This document shows positions 6,516-12,913 of a stretch of 12,939 bases of DNA, piece by piece. Position 1 is the first letter of the stretch. The number at the start of each line of letters is the position of its first letter. A program made the position numbers and the translations under genes. The DNA comes from Pseudomonadota bacterium. Lineage in GTDB: Bacteria; Pseudomonadota; Alphaproteobacteria; RF32; CAG-239. The notes beneath the pieces were generated by a model. The model did no database searches. It saw nothing but the letters and a program-made list of their open reading frames with translations, and was not told where the DNA came from. Location: assembly GCA_021617435.1 (NCBI GenBank), contig JAJWCP010000029.1:1-12939 (forward strand). The letters are read 5' to 3'.

Positions 6516-6936
6516 AATTTATTAAAGTGAAAATAAAACCGGCAAAATCCCTAAAGGTAAGCCCGTCAGGCAGCCAGCCGGCTTTAGCCATGGTTTTGGT
6601 ATAATACACATATCCGTTGCCGTCATCAGCCAAAGAGCTGTTATCCGGCGCCACATTGGTAATAATGGCGGCAAATAATTGGTTGGCAGCCTCAATCGCT
6701 TTGTTAATTTTATACTTGTTCATCGCTTTACTGTACCCGCTTATTGCCCCGACCGACAGAACGCCCACAATAGCCAGAACGCCGAGCATTTCCACCATAG
6801 ACCGACCGGCGCTCGCGCTCTTTCCTAAAGTGCCAAACTCCGGCTTGACCGGAGTGTCCATCACCTCTTTGTCACACTCCGACTTGATCGGAGTGTCCAG
6901 GTCAAACCAAGTAGCAAATTTTTTTATCATCATCAA
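6310..6936 (-). pseudogene. Prepilin-like gene, truncated and read into acpS antisense
   Basis: From the ATG at 6936 (GAGGA nine bases upstream) the minus strand encodes a 44-residue leader, then G|RSMVEMLGVLAIVGVLSVG, a type IV prepilin cleavage site and helix with Glu at +5. The helix is followed by GYSKAMNKYKINKAIEAANQL and a pilin-like segment to AGWLPDGLTFRDFAGF. From about base 6536 the sequence stops looking like a pilin, and from 6515 the frame simply runs antisense to acpS down to 6310. The 208-residue open frame is thus a chimera: only about 130 residues are pilin-like and the C-terminal globular domain is missing. The leader includes two translated palindromes (6837-6896) with the peptides DTPIKSECD and DTPVKPEFG. 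If expressed, it would probably not be a working pilin. Arg at +1 is unusual for the family. Confidence 0.7.
6837..6896 (-). repeat. Two CTTGA-loop palindromes inside a prepilin leader
   Basis: 6874-6896 is ACACTCCGA-CTTGA-TCGGAGTGT, a perfect 9-bp stem. 6837-6855 is ACTCCGG-CTTGA-CCGGAGT, a 7-bp stem. The loop centres are 39 bp apart. On the coding strand each unit is read in the same frame as D-x-P-[IV]-K-x-E, and the units are joined by a KEVM linker. The flank at 6897-6921 is identical to that at 10057-10081. Confidence 0.8.
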
Positions 6937-7028
6937 AAAATATCCTCAAAAAGTTGGTTTTGAAAAGATTTTAGCTCGCGTTTTTTTTTTGCAATATTTA
7001 CGAGTCCCACGCTGTGCATAAGTTGTAT
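6937..7028 (-). repeat. Shared promoter/leader module, copy B
   Basis: This region is nearly identical to copy C (10196-10290) and related to copy A (200-290). On the minus strand: ATACAACTTATGCACA, GGGACTCGTAAATATTGC, an A-tract of 10, CGCGAGCTAAAATC, AACCAACTTTTTGAGGAT. It carries a GANTC site at 7002-7006 and ends with the GAGGA ribosome site of the truncated prepilin-like gene. Confidence 0.82.
6968..6994 (-). promoter_or_regulatory. Candidate homopolymer-spaced promoter, copy B
   Basis: On the minus strand TTGCAA (6989-6994) and TAAAAT (6968-6973) are 15 bases apart, and most of the spacer is the A-tract plus CGCGAGC. The leader to the ATG would be about 25 bases. It is slightly short of the ideal 17-base spacer, so activity would depend on tract length. 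Confidence 0.4.
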
Positions 7029-7040
7029 AAATTTTGATAA

Positions 7041-7076
7041 TAAAAAACCTCTCAAACTAAAAAATCTGAGAGGTTT
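7041..7076 (-). terminator. Terminator of the ferredoxin gene
   Basis: AAACCTCTCA (7045-7054) pairs with TGAGAGGTTT (7067-7076), a perfect 10-bp stem with a 12-base loop. Read on the minus strand it is followed by a run of T. It lies directly between the ferredoxin stop and the copy B module. Confidence 0.75.
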
Positions 7077-7104
7077 AACTTTCTAATTGCGCAATTTGTT
7101 AAAA

Positions 7105-7344
7105 TTAATCGTTGGCGCCGGGGCAAACTTTTGCTTGTTCAGCATTGAATTTTACAAATTTTTCATCAGCTTCGTCAGAGTTGGAAATTGCACCCTGCGG
7201 GCATTCTGAAATGCAAACGCCGCAATCAATGCAGGTGTCAGGATCAACAACGAGCTGAGTTTCAGCTTCATGAAAAGCATCAACCGGACATACGCTGGCG
7301 CAAACTTTGCATTTAATGCAGCTATCATTAACAACAGAAGGCAT
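7105..7344 (-). CDS. 2[4Fe-4S] ferredoxin
   Basis: A small (79-residue) acidic electron carrier. Two complete CxxCxxCxxxCP cluster motifs are visible: CIKCKVCASVCPVDAF (9-24) and CIDCGVCISECPQGAI (38-53), each binding one [4Fe-4S] cluster with the fourth ligand shared across the fold. The first motif lacks the inserted residues typical of seven-iron FdxA, so this is the plain two-cluster type. The C-terminal tail (54-79) is short and acidic. It probably transfers electrons in the cytoplasm; its partner is not identifiable from the context. AAGGAG precedes the ATG at a good spacing. It is a single-gene unit, divergent from htpG, with its own terminator. Confidence 0.92.
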   Translation of the reverse strand: MPSVVNDSCIKCKVCASVCPVDAFHEAETQLVVDPDTCIDCGVCISECPQGAISNSDEADEKFVKFNAEQAKVCPGAND

Positions 7345-7426
7345 AATTTATCTCCTTAAATTAAATTTACAGTTGGTATTTTTATCGCATTTGAAAATAA
7401 AAGCAAGTAAAAATTTAAGCTATACT

Positions 7427-7456
7427 CTTGCGAATAAATATTTGTATTCCCATATA
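7427..7456 (+). promoter_or_regulatory. Heat-shock (sigma-32/RpoH-type) promoter of htpG
   Basis: CTTGCG (7427-7432) and TCCCATATA (7448-7456) match the RpoH pattern CTTGAA ... CCCCATnT, with a 15-base gap and one mismatch in each half that I can see. The start would fall near 7463, about 20 bases before the ATG. htpG is a classic heat-shock gene, which supports the call. Confidence 0.6.
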
Positions 7457-7484
7457 AAACATATCAAATTAAAAGGAGGTAAAA

Positions 7485-9323
7485 ATGAGCGAAAAAAGAG
7501 AGGTTCAAACTGAAGTTACCAAGTTGTTGGATATAGTAATCAACTCGCTGTACTCTGAAAAATATATTTTTCTGCGTGAGCTGATTTCAAATGCGAGCGA
7601 TGCTTGCGATAAGCTAAAATATTTGGCGCTTACCCACCCCGAAGCCGCTAAACTTTCCAAATCATTTAAAATTACCGTTACCCCTGATGACAAAGAAAAT
7701 ACGCTGACTGTTTCAGATAACGGTATCGGTATGAACAAAGATGATTTAATCAACCACATCGGCACTATTGCCAAGTCCGGCACGGCTGATTTTGTAAATA
7801 ACGCCAAAGATAACGGCTCCATTGTTGATTTAATCGGCAAATTCGGCGTTGGTTTTTATTCCGCCTTTATGGTTGCCAAAAAGGTTGAAATTATTACCCG
7901 TAAAGCTGAAGATGACAAGGCTTGGAAGTGGGTTTCAGACGGGCTTGGCGGATATGAAATTTCAGAGGCTGAGCGCGATTCTAACGGCACCGATATAAAG
8001 TTGTTTTTAAAAGATGATGCCAAAGATTTTACTGACACCATTTATTTACGCCACGTAATCCGCACTTATTCCGACCATGTTGAATACCCGATTGTGTTAA
8101 ATTTGGGCAAAGCCGGTGAAGAAACCGTCAACACCGCTTCGGCGTTATGGACTCGTAACAAGGCGGAAATTACCGCGGAGCAGTATAAAGAATTTTATCA
8201 CCATATTTCCAAAAACTTTGATGACCCGTGGTTGACCCTACATTTTAAGGCGGAAGGCAGCATTGAATATACGGCGTTGCTCTTTATTCCGTCAACCGCT
8301 CCGTATGATTTGTTTCAGCCCGACCGGCAGCAAAGCTTAAAGCTTTACGTTAATAAAGTTTTTATCTCTGATAAGGTTGATGGTTTAATGCCCGCATATT
8401 TGCGCTTTGTTAAAGGTGTAATAGACAGTTCTGATTTACCGCTTAACATCTCGCGAGAAATGCTACAGCAAAGCACATTGCTGGCTAAAATCCGTCAAGG
8501 CACGGTATCGCGTATTTTGAAAGAGCTCAAAAAACGCAGCGCCGATTATACAGATTATATTAAATTTTGGCAGGCGTTCGGCATTGCCTTTAAGGAAGGT
8601 ATTTATGAAGACTTTTCTAACCGTGAAGAAGTTGCCGGATTGTCATTATTTGCCTCAACCGCTGATAATGAAAAACTCACGACACTTGATGAATATATCT
8701 CGCGCGCCAAAGCCGACCAGAAAAGCATTTACTACATTACCGGCGATGATGTTCCAACCTTGCGCAACAATCCTCAGCTTGAAGCCTTTAAAGAAAAAGG
8801 CGTTGAGGTTTTGTTGTTGACCGACCCGATTGACGAGTTCTGGACGCAAACTTTAACCACCTATAAAACCTTTGCGATAAAGCACATTTCGCAAGCGGAT
8901 ATTGATTTGAAGGTTGAGCGCAAAGAAGCCAAAGCGGGTGATGGCGATTTGCAAAAATTAGCCTCGCTGATGGCAGAGATGTTTAAATCAGAAGTCGGCA
9001 AAGTTGAAGTAACCGAAAAACTGACCAAAAGTCCGGCGGCGCTGAATGTTGAAAACGGGCAGATGAGCATTCACCTAGAGCGTTTAATGCGTAATCATCA
9101 ACAGCAAACCGCGTTTGCCAGCACCCGCATTTTGGAAATTAACCCGTATCATCCGTTAATTATCAAATTGTGCGATATGATAAGTGATGATGCTAAAAAA
9201 GCGGAAATCTCTGAGGTGTCGCGCTTAATTTTGGATCAAGCCAAAATTGCTGAAGGAGAGGCGGTTTCCGATCCGTCATTCTTTGCTGAAAAAATGAGCG
9301 AATACATCTTAAAAGGCATGTAA
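7485..9323 (+). CDS. htpG: Chaperone HtpG (bacterial Hsp90)
   Basis: A 612-residue Hsp90, the usual bacterial length. The N-terminal GHKL ATPase domain has Glu32 and Asn36 in RELISNASDACDKL, Asp78 in DNGIGM, the GTIAKSGT segment and GKFGVGFYSAFMV. The middle domain has the catalytic Arg in NISREMLQQS (about 324). The C-terminal dimerisation domain ends without the eukaryotic MEEVD, as expected. It folds or remodels client proteins in the cytoplasm together with DnaK. AAGGAGG lies six bases before the ATG. The upstream element at 7427-7456 suggests RpoH control. It is a single-gene unit closed by a terminator at 9342-9370. Confidence 0.97.
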   Translation: MSEKREVQTEVTKLLDIVINSLYSEKYIFLRELISNASDACDKLKYLALTHPEAAKLSKSFKITVTPDDKENTLTVSDNGIGMNKDDLINHIGTIAKSGTADFVNNAKDNGSIVDLIGKFGVGFYSAFMVAKKVEIITRKAEDDKAWKWVSDGLGGYEISEAERDSNGTDIKLFLKDDAKDFTDTIYLRHVIRTYSDHVEYPIVLNLGKAGEETVNTASALWTRNKAEITAEQYKEFYHHISKNFDDPWLTLHFKAEGSIEYTALLFIPSTAPYDLFQPDRQQSLKLYVNKVFISDKVDGLMPAYLRFVKGVIDSSDLPLNISREMLQQSTLLAKIRQGTVSRILKELKKRSADYTDYIKFWQAFGIAFKEGIYEDFSNREEVAGLSLFASTADNEKLTTLDEYISRAKADQKSIYYITGDDVPTLRNNPQLEAFKEKGVEVLLLTDPIDEFWTQTLTTYKTFAIKHISQADIDLKVERKEAKAGDGDLQKLASLMAEMFKSEVGKVEVTEKLTKSPAALNVENGQMSIHLERLMRNHQQQTAFASTRILEINPYHPLIIKLCDMISDDAKKAEISEVSRLILDQAKIAEGEAVSDPSFFAEKMSEYILKGM

Positions 9324-9341
9324 TTTGCTTTGGTAAAACAC

Positions 9342-9370
9342 AAGCCGCGGTACTAACCCCGCGGCTTTTT
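9342..9370. terminator. Terminator after htpG, probably bidirectional
   Basis: AAGCCGCGG (9342-9350) pairs with CCGCGGCTT (9359-9367), 9 bp with an 8-base loop, followed by TTT on the + strand. Read the other way it lies just past the stop of the prepilin-like gene and is followed by GTGTTTT. Confidence 0.82.
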
Positions 9371-9376
9371 ATAAAA

Positions 9377-10195
9377 TTAAAATATCATCTGATAATAAAA
9401 AGTGCAGGTGTCTTTATCTTCACAAACGTTGCAATAATCTTCCATTTCCGCAACGGTTAAATCTTTAAGGCATTTACGGTCAGAACTGCAATAACTATCG
9501 CCCCAAGCCGAATTAGCCTCGTTGGAAGTTTCTCCTTTAACGATTTCAAACTTGGTTCGCCACAGTTGACCTCTTTGAGCTTTGGCGATGGTAAACAAAT
9601 TCATACACGATTCTTTTTGCCCCTTATTTATAAACAATCTGAACTCAAAGTAATACTTAACATTGTCAACAGTATAGTTTTGTAAACCAATAGCAGTGCC
9701 GAAAATATCGTAAATTTTGGAAGACGTATTTTCGCGTATCATTTCTTGCGGGATAACGTTTAATTTTTTAAGTAAAGGTATCATATTGGCGGAAATAGTT
9801 GTTTTTGAGCGTTTAAAATCATCTAAATGAATATTGACATAGTCTAAAATTGAGCCGATTTGCTCCGTTTGTTTGTTAAGTTTATATTTCATCATTGCTT
9901 TGGAGTAACCGGCAATAGCGCCGACTGACAGAACGCCGATAATCGCTAATACCCCTAGCATCTCTACCATGCTGCGTCCTGCACACAGGCTGTCACACTC
10001 CGACTTGATCGGAGTGTCCATCCCCTCTTTGTCACCATCGGGCTTGACCCGATGGTCCAGGTCAAACCAAGTAGCAAATTTGTTCAACCTGGATATTCGG
10101 GTCAAGCCCGAATATGACAACATAGAGGTGGACTGATGCTTTACGTCGGAGTGTGACAAAGTGTGGTGTAAAAAGCGGCTGAAATATGATTTCAT
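9377..10195 (-). CDS. Prepilin-like (type IV pilin/pseudopilin) protein with repeat-built leader
   Basis: A 272-residue protein from the ATG at 10195, chosen because GAGAGGA lies eight bases upstream; an in-frame ATG at 10213 overlaps that ribosome site. The leader is 73 residues, far longer than the 5-25 of normal prepilins. Most of it is translated palindromes: LSYSGLTRISR, DHRVKPDGD and DTPIKSECD. Then comes the class III cleavage site and helix, AG|RSMVEMLGVLAIIGVLSVG, with Glu at +5, and GYSKAMMKYKLNK. The mature part is about 199 residues; the last 40 hold a Cys-rich segment (YCSSDRKCLKD ... YCNVCEDKDTC) that could form a disulfide loop as in pilins. It is the only complete member of the family in the window. 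Its role in adhesion, secretion or another surface function is not shown; no assembly genes are nearby. Confidence 0.72.
   Translation of the reverse strand: MKSYFSRFLHHTLSHSDVKHQSTSMLSYSGLTRISRLNKFATWFDLDHRVKPDGDKEGMDTPIKSECDSLCAGRSMVEMLGVLAIIGVLSVGAIAGYSKAMMKYKLNKQTEQIGSILDYVNIHLDDFKRSKTTISANMIPLLKKLNVIPQEMIRENTSSKIYDIFGTAIGLQNYTVDNVKYYFEFRLFINKGQKESCMNLFTIAKAQRGQLWRTKFEIVKGETSNEANSAWGDSYCSSDRKCLKDLTVAEMEDYCNVCEDKDTCTFYYQMIF
9995..10115 (-). repeat. Three CTTGA-loop palindromes inside the prepilin leader
   Basis: 9995-10017 is ACACTCCGA-CTTGA-TCGGAGTGT. 10034-10056 is ACCATCGGG-CTTGA-CCCGATGGT. 10093-10115 is ATATTCGGG-TCAAG-CCCGAATAT, in the opposite orientation. All three stems are perfect over 9 bp. 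The first two are 39 bp apart, the same period as in the truncated copy. A half unit (TCGGAGTGTGAC) remains at 10146-10157. All are read in frame. Confidence 0.82.
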
Positions 10196-10290
10196 AATAG
10201 AAAATCCTCTCAAAAAGTTGGTTTTTAAAAGATTTTAGCTCGCGTTTTTTTTTGCAATATTTACGAGTCCGGGGTGTGCATAAGTTGTAT
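10196..10290 (-). repeat. Shared promoter/leader module, copy C
   Basis: This lies directly upstream of the intact prepilin-like gene and is nearly identical to copy B. Minus-strand blocks: ATACAACTTATGCACA, GGACTCGTAAATATTGC, an A-tract of 9, CGCGAGCTAAAATC, AACCAACTTTTTGAGAGGAT. A GANTC site is at 10265-10269. Confidence 0.82.
10232..10257 (-). promoter_or_regulatory. Candidate homopolymer-spaced promoter, copy C
   Basis: TTGCAA (10252-10257) and TAAAAT (10232-10237) on the minus strand are 14 bases apart; the spacer contains most of the 9-base A-tract. The -10 matches the consensus at five of six positions. The predicted leader is about 30 bases and ends in the ribosome site. Confidence 0.42.
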
Positions 10291-10311
10291 TTAAATCCGC
10301 ACTTTAAAATT

Positions 10312-10352
10312 CCCATCCTGAGGAGGGGTGGCGGCGGAACGCCGCCGGGGTG
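10312..10352. repeat. GC-rich double-hairpin element downstream of tilS
   Basis: CCCATCCT and AGGAGGGG (10312-10328) form an imperfect palindrome. They are followed by GGCGGCG (10330-10336) and CGCCGCC (10340-10346), a perfect 7-bp stem with a GAA loop, ending in GGGGTGG. It is far more GC-rich than its surroundings and resembles a small dispersed palindromic repeat rather than a simple terminator. Lying just past the tilS stop (10355), it could also act as its terminator, although no T-run follows on the minus strand. Confidence 0.5.
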
Positions 10353-10354
10353 GT

Positions 10355-11428
10355 TTATTTTACCTGATTCAAGATAAAGGCGCGCAGGCGCAGCGGTAGT
10401 TTTTGTTTTTTAAATACCGGATTAAGTTTTACATAATTTTCCCAAGCTTTTGGAGTGTAATTGCCGATGTCATAACTTTCCGGCAAAATCCACAAAGTTT
10501 TATTGCTAATACTGATATGGCAGTGGGCAAGAGTTGCCGCCTTAAATTTATAGCTTTTTATATCGCTGATTAAATGCAACACGCTGTCGGCGCGCGGAGT
10601 GTATTCATTGTTGCCGACTTGTCGCAATAAGCACGACAAAACCCGAAACGCCATTTCGGTATCCAAACTTAAAAACACGGCAAGCGAGCAACTGTACCCG
10701 TAATCAAACCAGTTTTTAAATGAGTTTTTAATTATCTGCTCGCTTTTATGCTCAAGATAATTGCGGGAAGATAACAGCCTTTGCATAGCCTCGCCGATTC
10801 GCTGCGGTGTAATTTCGGTCGCGGCATAAAATTGCGGTAAAAACTTTCTGATTTTAACGCGTAAAAAGTCGTCACAAGCGTTGCTCTCATCTTCAATCCA
10901 AGCAATATGACGCTGGTTTAGATAATTTTTCATAACTTGCGGATTGGTATAAAGCAACGGCCGCATAATTTGTAAGTTATTTTTAGCAACCGATTCTTTC
11001 ATGCCGCATAAGCCGTCAAGCCCGCTGCCACGTTGCAGACGGATAAAAAAGTTTTCAACCTGGTCATTAAGATGGTGCGCCACCATCAAAACTTTAACAT
11101 TGTTTTGTTCGCACCAGTTTTCTATAAGGTTATAGCGGGCGATTCGCGCAGCTTCTTCAATTCCGGTTTTAAGGTCAGAGCTATGCTCCCATACCAAAGT
11201 GTAATGTTTGATGCCGTTTTGCGCCATAATGGCGGCAACCTTTTCGGCTTCTTGCGCGGAAGTCGGGCGTAAGCGGTGATCAACAGTAATGGCAATAACG
11301 CAATAACCGAGCGGGCGCAGTTCGTCATTTAACATCAATGCCAGAGCCAAAGAATCGCTGCCGCCTGAAACCCCGACGGCAATGCGCTTTTCGGTAATGT
11401 TATACTTTTGTAAAAACTCTTTAAACAT
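10355..11428 (-). CDS. tilS: tRNA(Ile)-lysidine synthetase
   Basis: A 357-residue TilS. The N-terminal PP-loop ATPase has SGGSDS at residues 21-26, DHRLRPTSAQEAEKVA, and the HHLNDQVENFFIRLQRGSGLDGLCGM block typical of the family. The enzyme adds lysine to C34 of tRNA-Ile(CAU), changing it from AUG to AUA decoding, and is essential in most bacteria. It is shorter than E. coli TilS; the C-terminal region (about 240-357) is less conserved but present. Its ATG overlaps the cpoB stop by one base (TAATG at 11426-11430) and no ribosome site is seen, pointing to translational coupling. In many Alphaproteobacteria ftsH follows; here it is absent and a repeat plus a prepilin cassette come next. Confidence 0.93.
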   Translation of the reverse strand: MFKEFLQKYNITEKRIAVGVSGGSDSLALALMLNDELRPLGYCVIAITVDHRLRPTSAQEAEKVAAIMAQNGIKHYTLVWEHSSDLKTGIEEAARIARYNLIENWCEQNNVKVLMVAHHLNDQVENFFIRLQRGSGLDGLCGMKESVAKNNLQIMRPLLYTNPQVMKNYLNQRHIAWIEDESNACDDFLRVKIRKFLPQFYAATEITPQRIGEAMQRLLSSRNYLEHKSEQIIKNSFKNWFDYGYSCSLAVFLSLDTEMAFRVLSCLLRQVGNNEYTPRADSVLHLISDIKSYKFKAATLAHCHISISNKTLWILPESYDIGNYTPKAWENYVKLNPVFKKQKLPLRLRAFILNQVK

Positions 11429-12312
11429 TATTGGCAGTTATATTTTTTAGCCTCTTGGGCGGCTTTCTTTTTAATATCGGCTGAAGCTTTTGGAAATTCG
11501 TTCGGTAAGTTTACAAAAGCCAAACAGGCCTCATTTTTTTTGCCTAATTGCGCCATGGAAAGTCCGAGTTTGAGCAAGCAATCAGGTCCTTTTGCACCGG
11601 TTTTGTATTTTTCATATCCTTTACCGAAAGCAACGGCGGCTTTATCAAAAACTTTGTCATTATAATAAACTTCGCCAAGCCAATACTGCGCGTTGCCTGC
11701 CAATTTGTCAGAGCTGTATTTATCTAAAATTAGTTTAAAGTTTTGTTCTGCAAGGGCGGAATTGCGGCTTTTAAGCGCTTCTAAGCCGTTAGTGTATAAT
11801 GTGTTTACATCGGTCGTTGCTGCCGGCACGGTAACCGGCTCAGCTTTTTTAGCCGGAGTTAAATTTTGCAAATTGCCGGTGGTGATAGCATCGCCGGTAA
11901 TAGATTTCGGCGCCCCGTTGGCAATAGCAGTATCAAATTTTTTCGGGGCGCTGATTGAACCCTGCGCCGCAGGCACGCCTTTCCCCTCAAGCAAATTAAA
12001 GCGGACATTCATGTCATTGTTAACAGTATTAATTTTGCTTTCAAGCTGTGTGATTTTATGTTCAAGCTCATCAATTTTACCATTAAGCGAGCGGATAATT
12101 TCTGAATACTGCGTCATTTCAACCTCAGCCGAAGCAGAAGGTCTGCTGCTGATTTGTACATCATTGTTATCACGATAAACTTTACGATTTAAAATCATCA
12201 TTTCATCTTTTAAGGCGTCAATTTGTTCCTGAATGCCGATAATTTCTTGAGCATGGGCAGAAAAAGACAAAAGGCAAACACTTAACAATGCGGCTGCAGG
12301 TAATAACTTCAT
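11428..12312 (-). CDS. cpoB: Cell division coordinator CpoB (YbgF), Tol-Pal associated
   Basis: A 294-residue periplasmic protein. A signal peptide ends at AHA (residue 21). A coiled-coil region follows (about 25-110; IRSLNGKIDELEHKITQLESKIN), which mediates trimer formation in E. coli. Then come a low-complexity Ala/Pro/Thr linker and a C-terminal TPR domain (about 168-290) with the motifs AEQNFKLILDKY, AGNAQYWLGEVYYNDKVFDKA and the tail KKYNCQ. It coordinates outer membrane constriction with peptidoglycan synthesis during division. GAGG lies nine bases before the ATG. The gene has its own promoter candidate (12353-12381) behind a terminator, so it is partly separate from pal and coupled to tilS. 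Confidence 0.93.
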   Translation of the reverse strand: MKLLPAAALLSVCLLSFSAHAQEIIGIQEQIDALKDEMMILNRKVYRDNNDVQISSRPSASAEVEMTQYSEIIRSLNGKIDELEHKITQLESKINTVNNDMNVRFNLLEGKGVPAAQGSISAPKKFDTAIANGAPKSITGDAITTGNLQNLTPAKKAEPVTVPAATTDVNTLYTNGLEALKSRNSALAEQNFKLILDKYSSDKLAGNAQYWLGEVYYNDKVFDKAAVAFGKGYEKYKTGAKGPDCLLKLGLSMAQLGKKNEACLAFVNLPNEFPKASADIKKKAAQEAKKYNCQ

Positions 12313-12352
12313 TTTTTTAACCTCGTAATTGATAAATTTTTAACTAAACACA

Positions 12353-12381
12353 AATATAAGCTAAAACATTTTAATCTACAA
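12353..12381 (-). promoter_or_regulatory. Sigma-70 promoter candidate for cpoB-tilS
   Basis: On the minus strand TTGTAG (12376-12381), 17 bases, TATATT (12353-12358). It lies between the pal terminator and cpoB, leaving a leader of about 35 bases. Confidence 0.48.
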
Positions 12382-12384
12382 GTC

Positions 12385-12419
12385 AAAAAAAAGCGCATTC
12401 TTTTAACAAGAATGCGCTT
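12385..12419 (-). terminator. Terminator of pal
   Basis: AAGCGCATTCTT (12391-12402) pairs perfectly with AAGAATGCGCTT (12408-12419) over 12 bp with a 5-base loop. Read on the minus strand it is followed by a run of T. This is a strong rho-independent terminator. Confidence 0.9.
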
Positions 12420-12439
12420 GTAGTTTTTCGTGCAAAAAA

Positions 12440-12913
12440 TTACATGTTGCTGGTTTTAACAACAGTAACGGCACGACGGTTTTGAGCCCAAGCAGCTTCG
12501 TTGTTGCCCAAAACAGCCGGTTTTTCTTTACCGTATGAAATTACGGAAATACGGTCAGAGTTAACGCCCTGAGATACCAAATATTGTTTTACGGCGTTAG
12601 CGCGGCGTTCACCTAAAGCGAGGTTGTACTCACGAGTACCTCTTTCATCGCAGTAACCTTGAACAATAACGTTAACGTTTTTGTGCTTTCTGGCGTTCAA
12701 CCATTCAACCTGAGTATCCAATACTTCTTGAGCATTGCTGGTCAAAGCTGAGCTATCAAAAGCAAAGAAAACTCTGTCTTCAGCGTTAGCCATAAAGTCA
12801 CGAGCTTCTTTATCCTGGCATTCACTGCCGCCAAAAAGACCGCCGTTAGCGCCAAAAGATGAACAGCCGGCTAAGAAAGCCATTGCACAGAACAAACTTA
12901 AAAGTTTTTTCAT
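12440..12913 (-). CDS. pal: Peptidoglycan-associated lipoprotein Pal
   Basis: A 157-residue outer-membrane lipoprotein. The signal peptide ends in the lipobox LAGC with Cys17 as the lipidated residue. A Gly/Ser linker follows, then an OmpA-like peptidoglycan-binding domain (about 48-155) with VFFAFDSSAL, the core GYCDERGTREYNLALGERRANAVKQYL and NRRAVTVV. Pal binds diaminopimelate-containing peptidoglycan and TolB, and holds the outer membrane to the wall during division. The length and all motifs are normal. GGAG lies eight bases before the ATG. In Alphaproteobacteria tolB usually precedes pal; it would lie beyond the right edge. The gene has its own strong terminator. Confidence 0.96.
   Translation of the reverse strand: MKKLLSLFCAMAFLAGCSSFGANGGLFGGSECQDKEARDFMANAEDRVFFAFDSSALTSNAQEVLDTQVEWLNARKHKNVNVIVQGYCDERGTREYNLALGERRANAVKQYLVSQGVNSDRISVISYGKEKPAVLGNNEAAWAQNRRAVTVVKTSNM

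Noticed and set aside
6617..7021. Open frame of 134 codons on the + strand
   Set aside because: It is the antisense of the prepilin-like gene and its promoter module, has no ribosome site and no recognisable protein features.
6837..10115. CRISPR-like array from the spaced palindromes
   Set aside because: Only two or three units per site, lying in frame within coding sequence, with no unique spacers of constant size and no cas genes.
10062..10316. Open frame of 84 codons on the minus strand with the peptide VIFGLDPNIQVEQ
   Set aside because: It spans the promoter module and a palindrome in another frame; such peptides are typical by-products of palindromic repeats.
11693..12178. Open frame of 161 codons opposite cpoB
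   Set aside because: The cpoB frame has signal peptide, coiled coil and TPR motifs; this one is low-complexity antisense.
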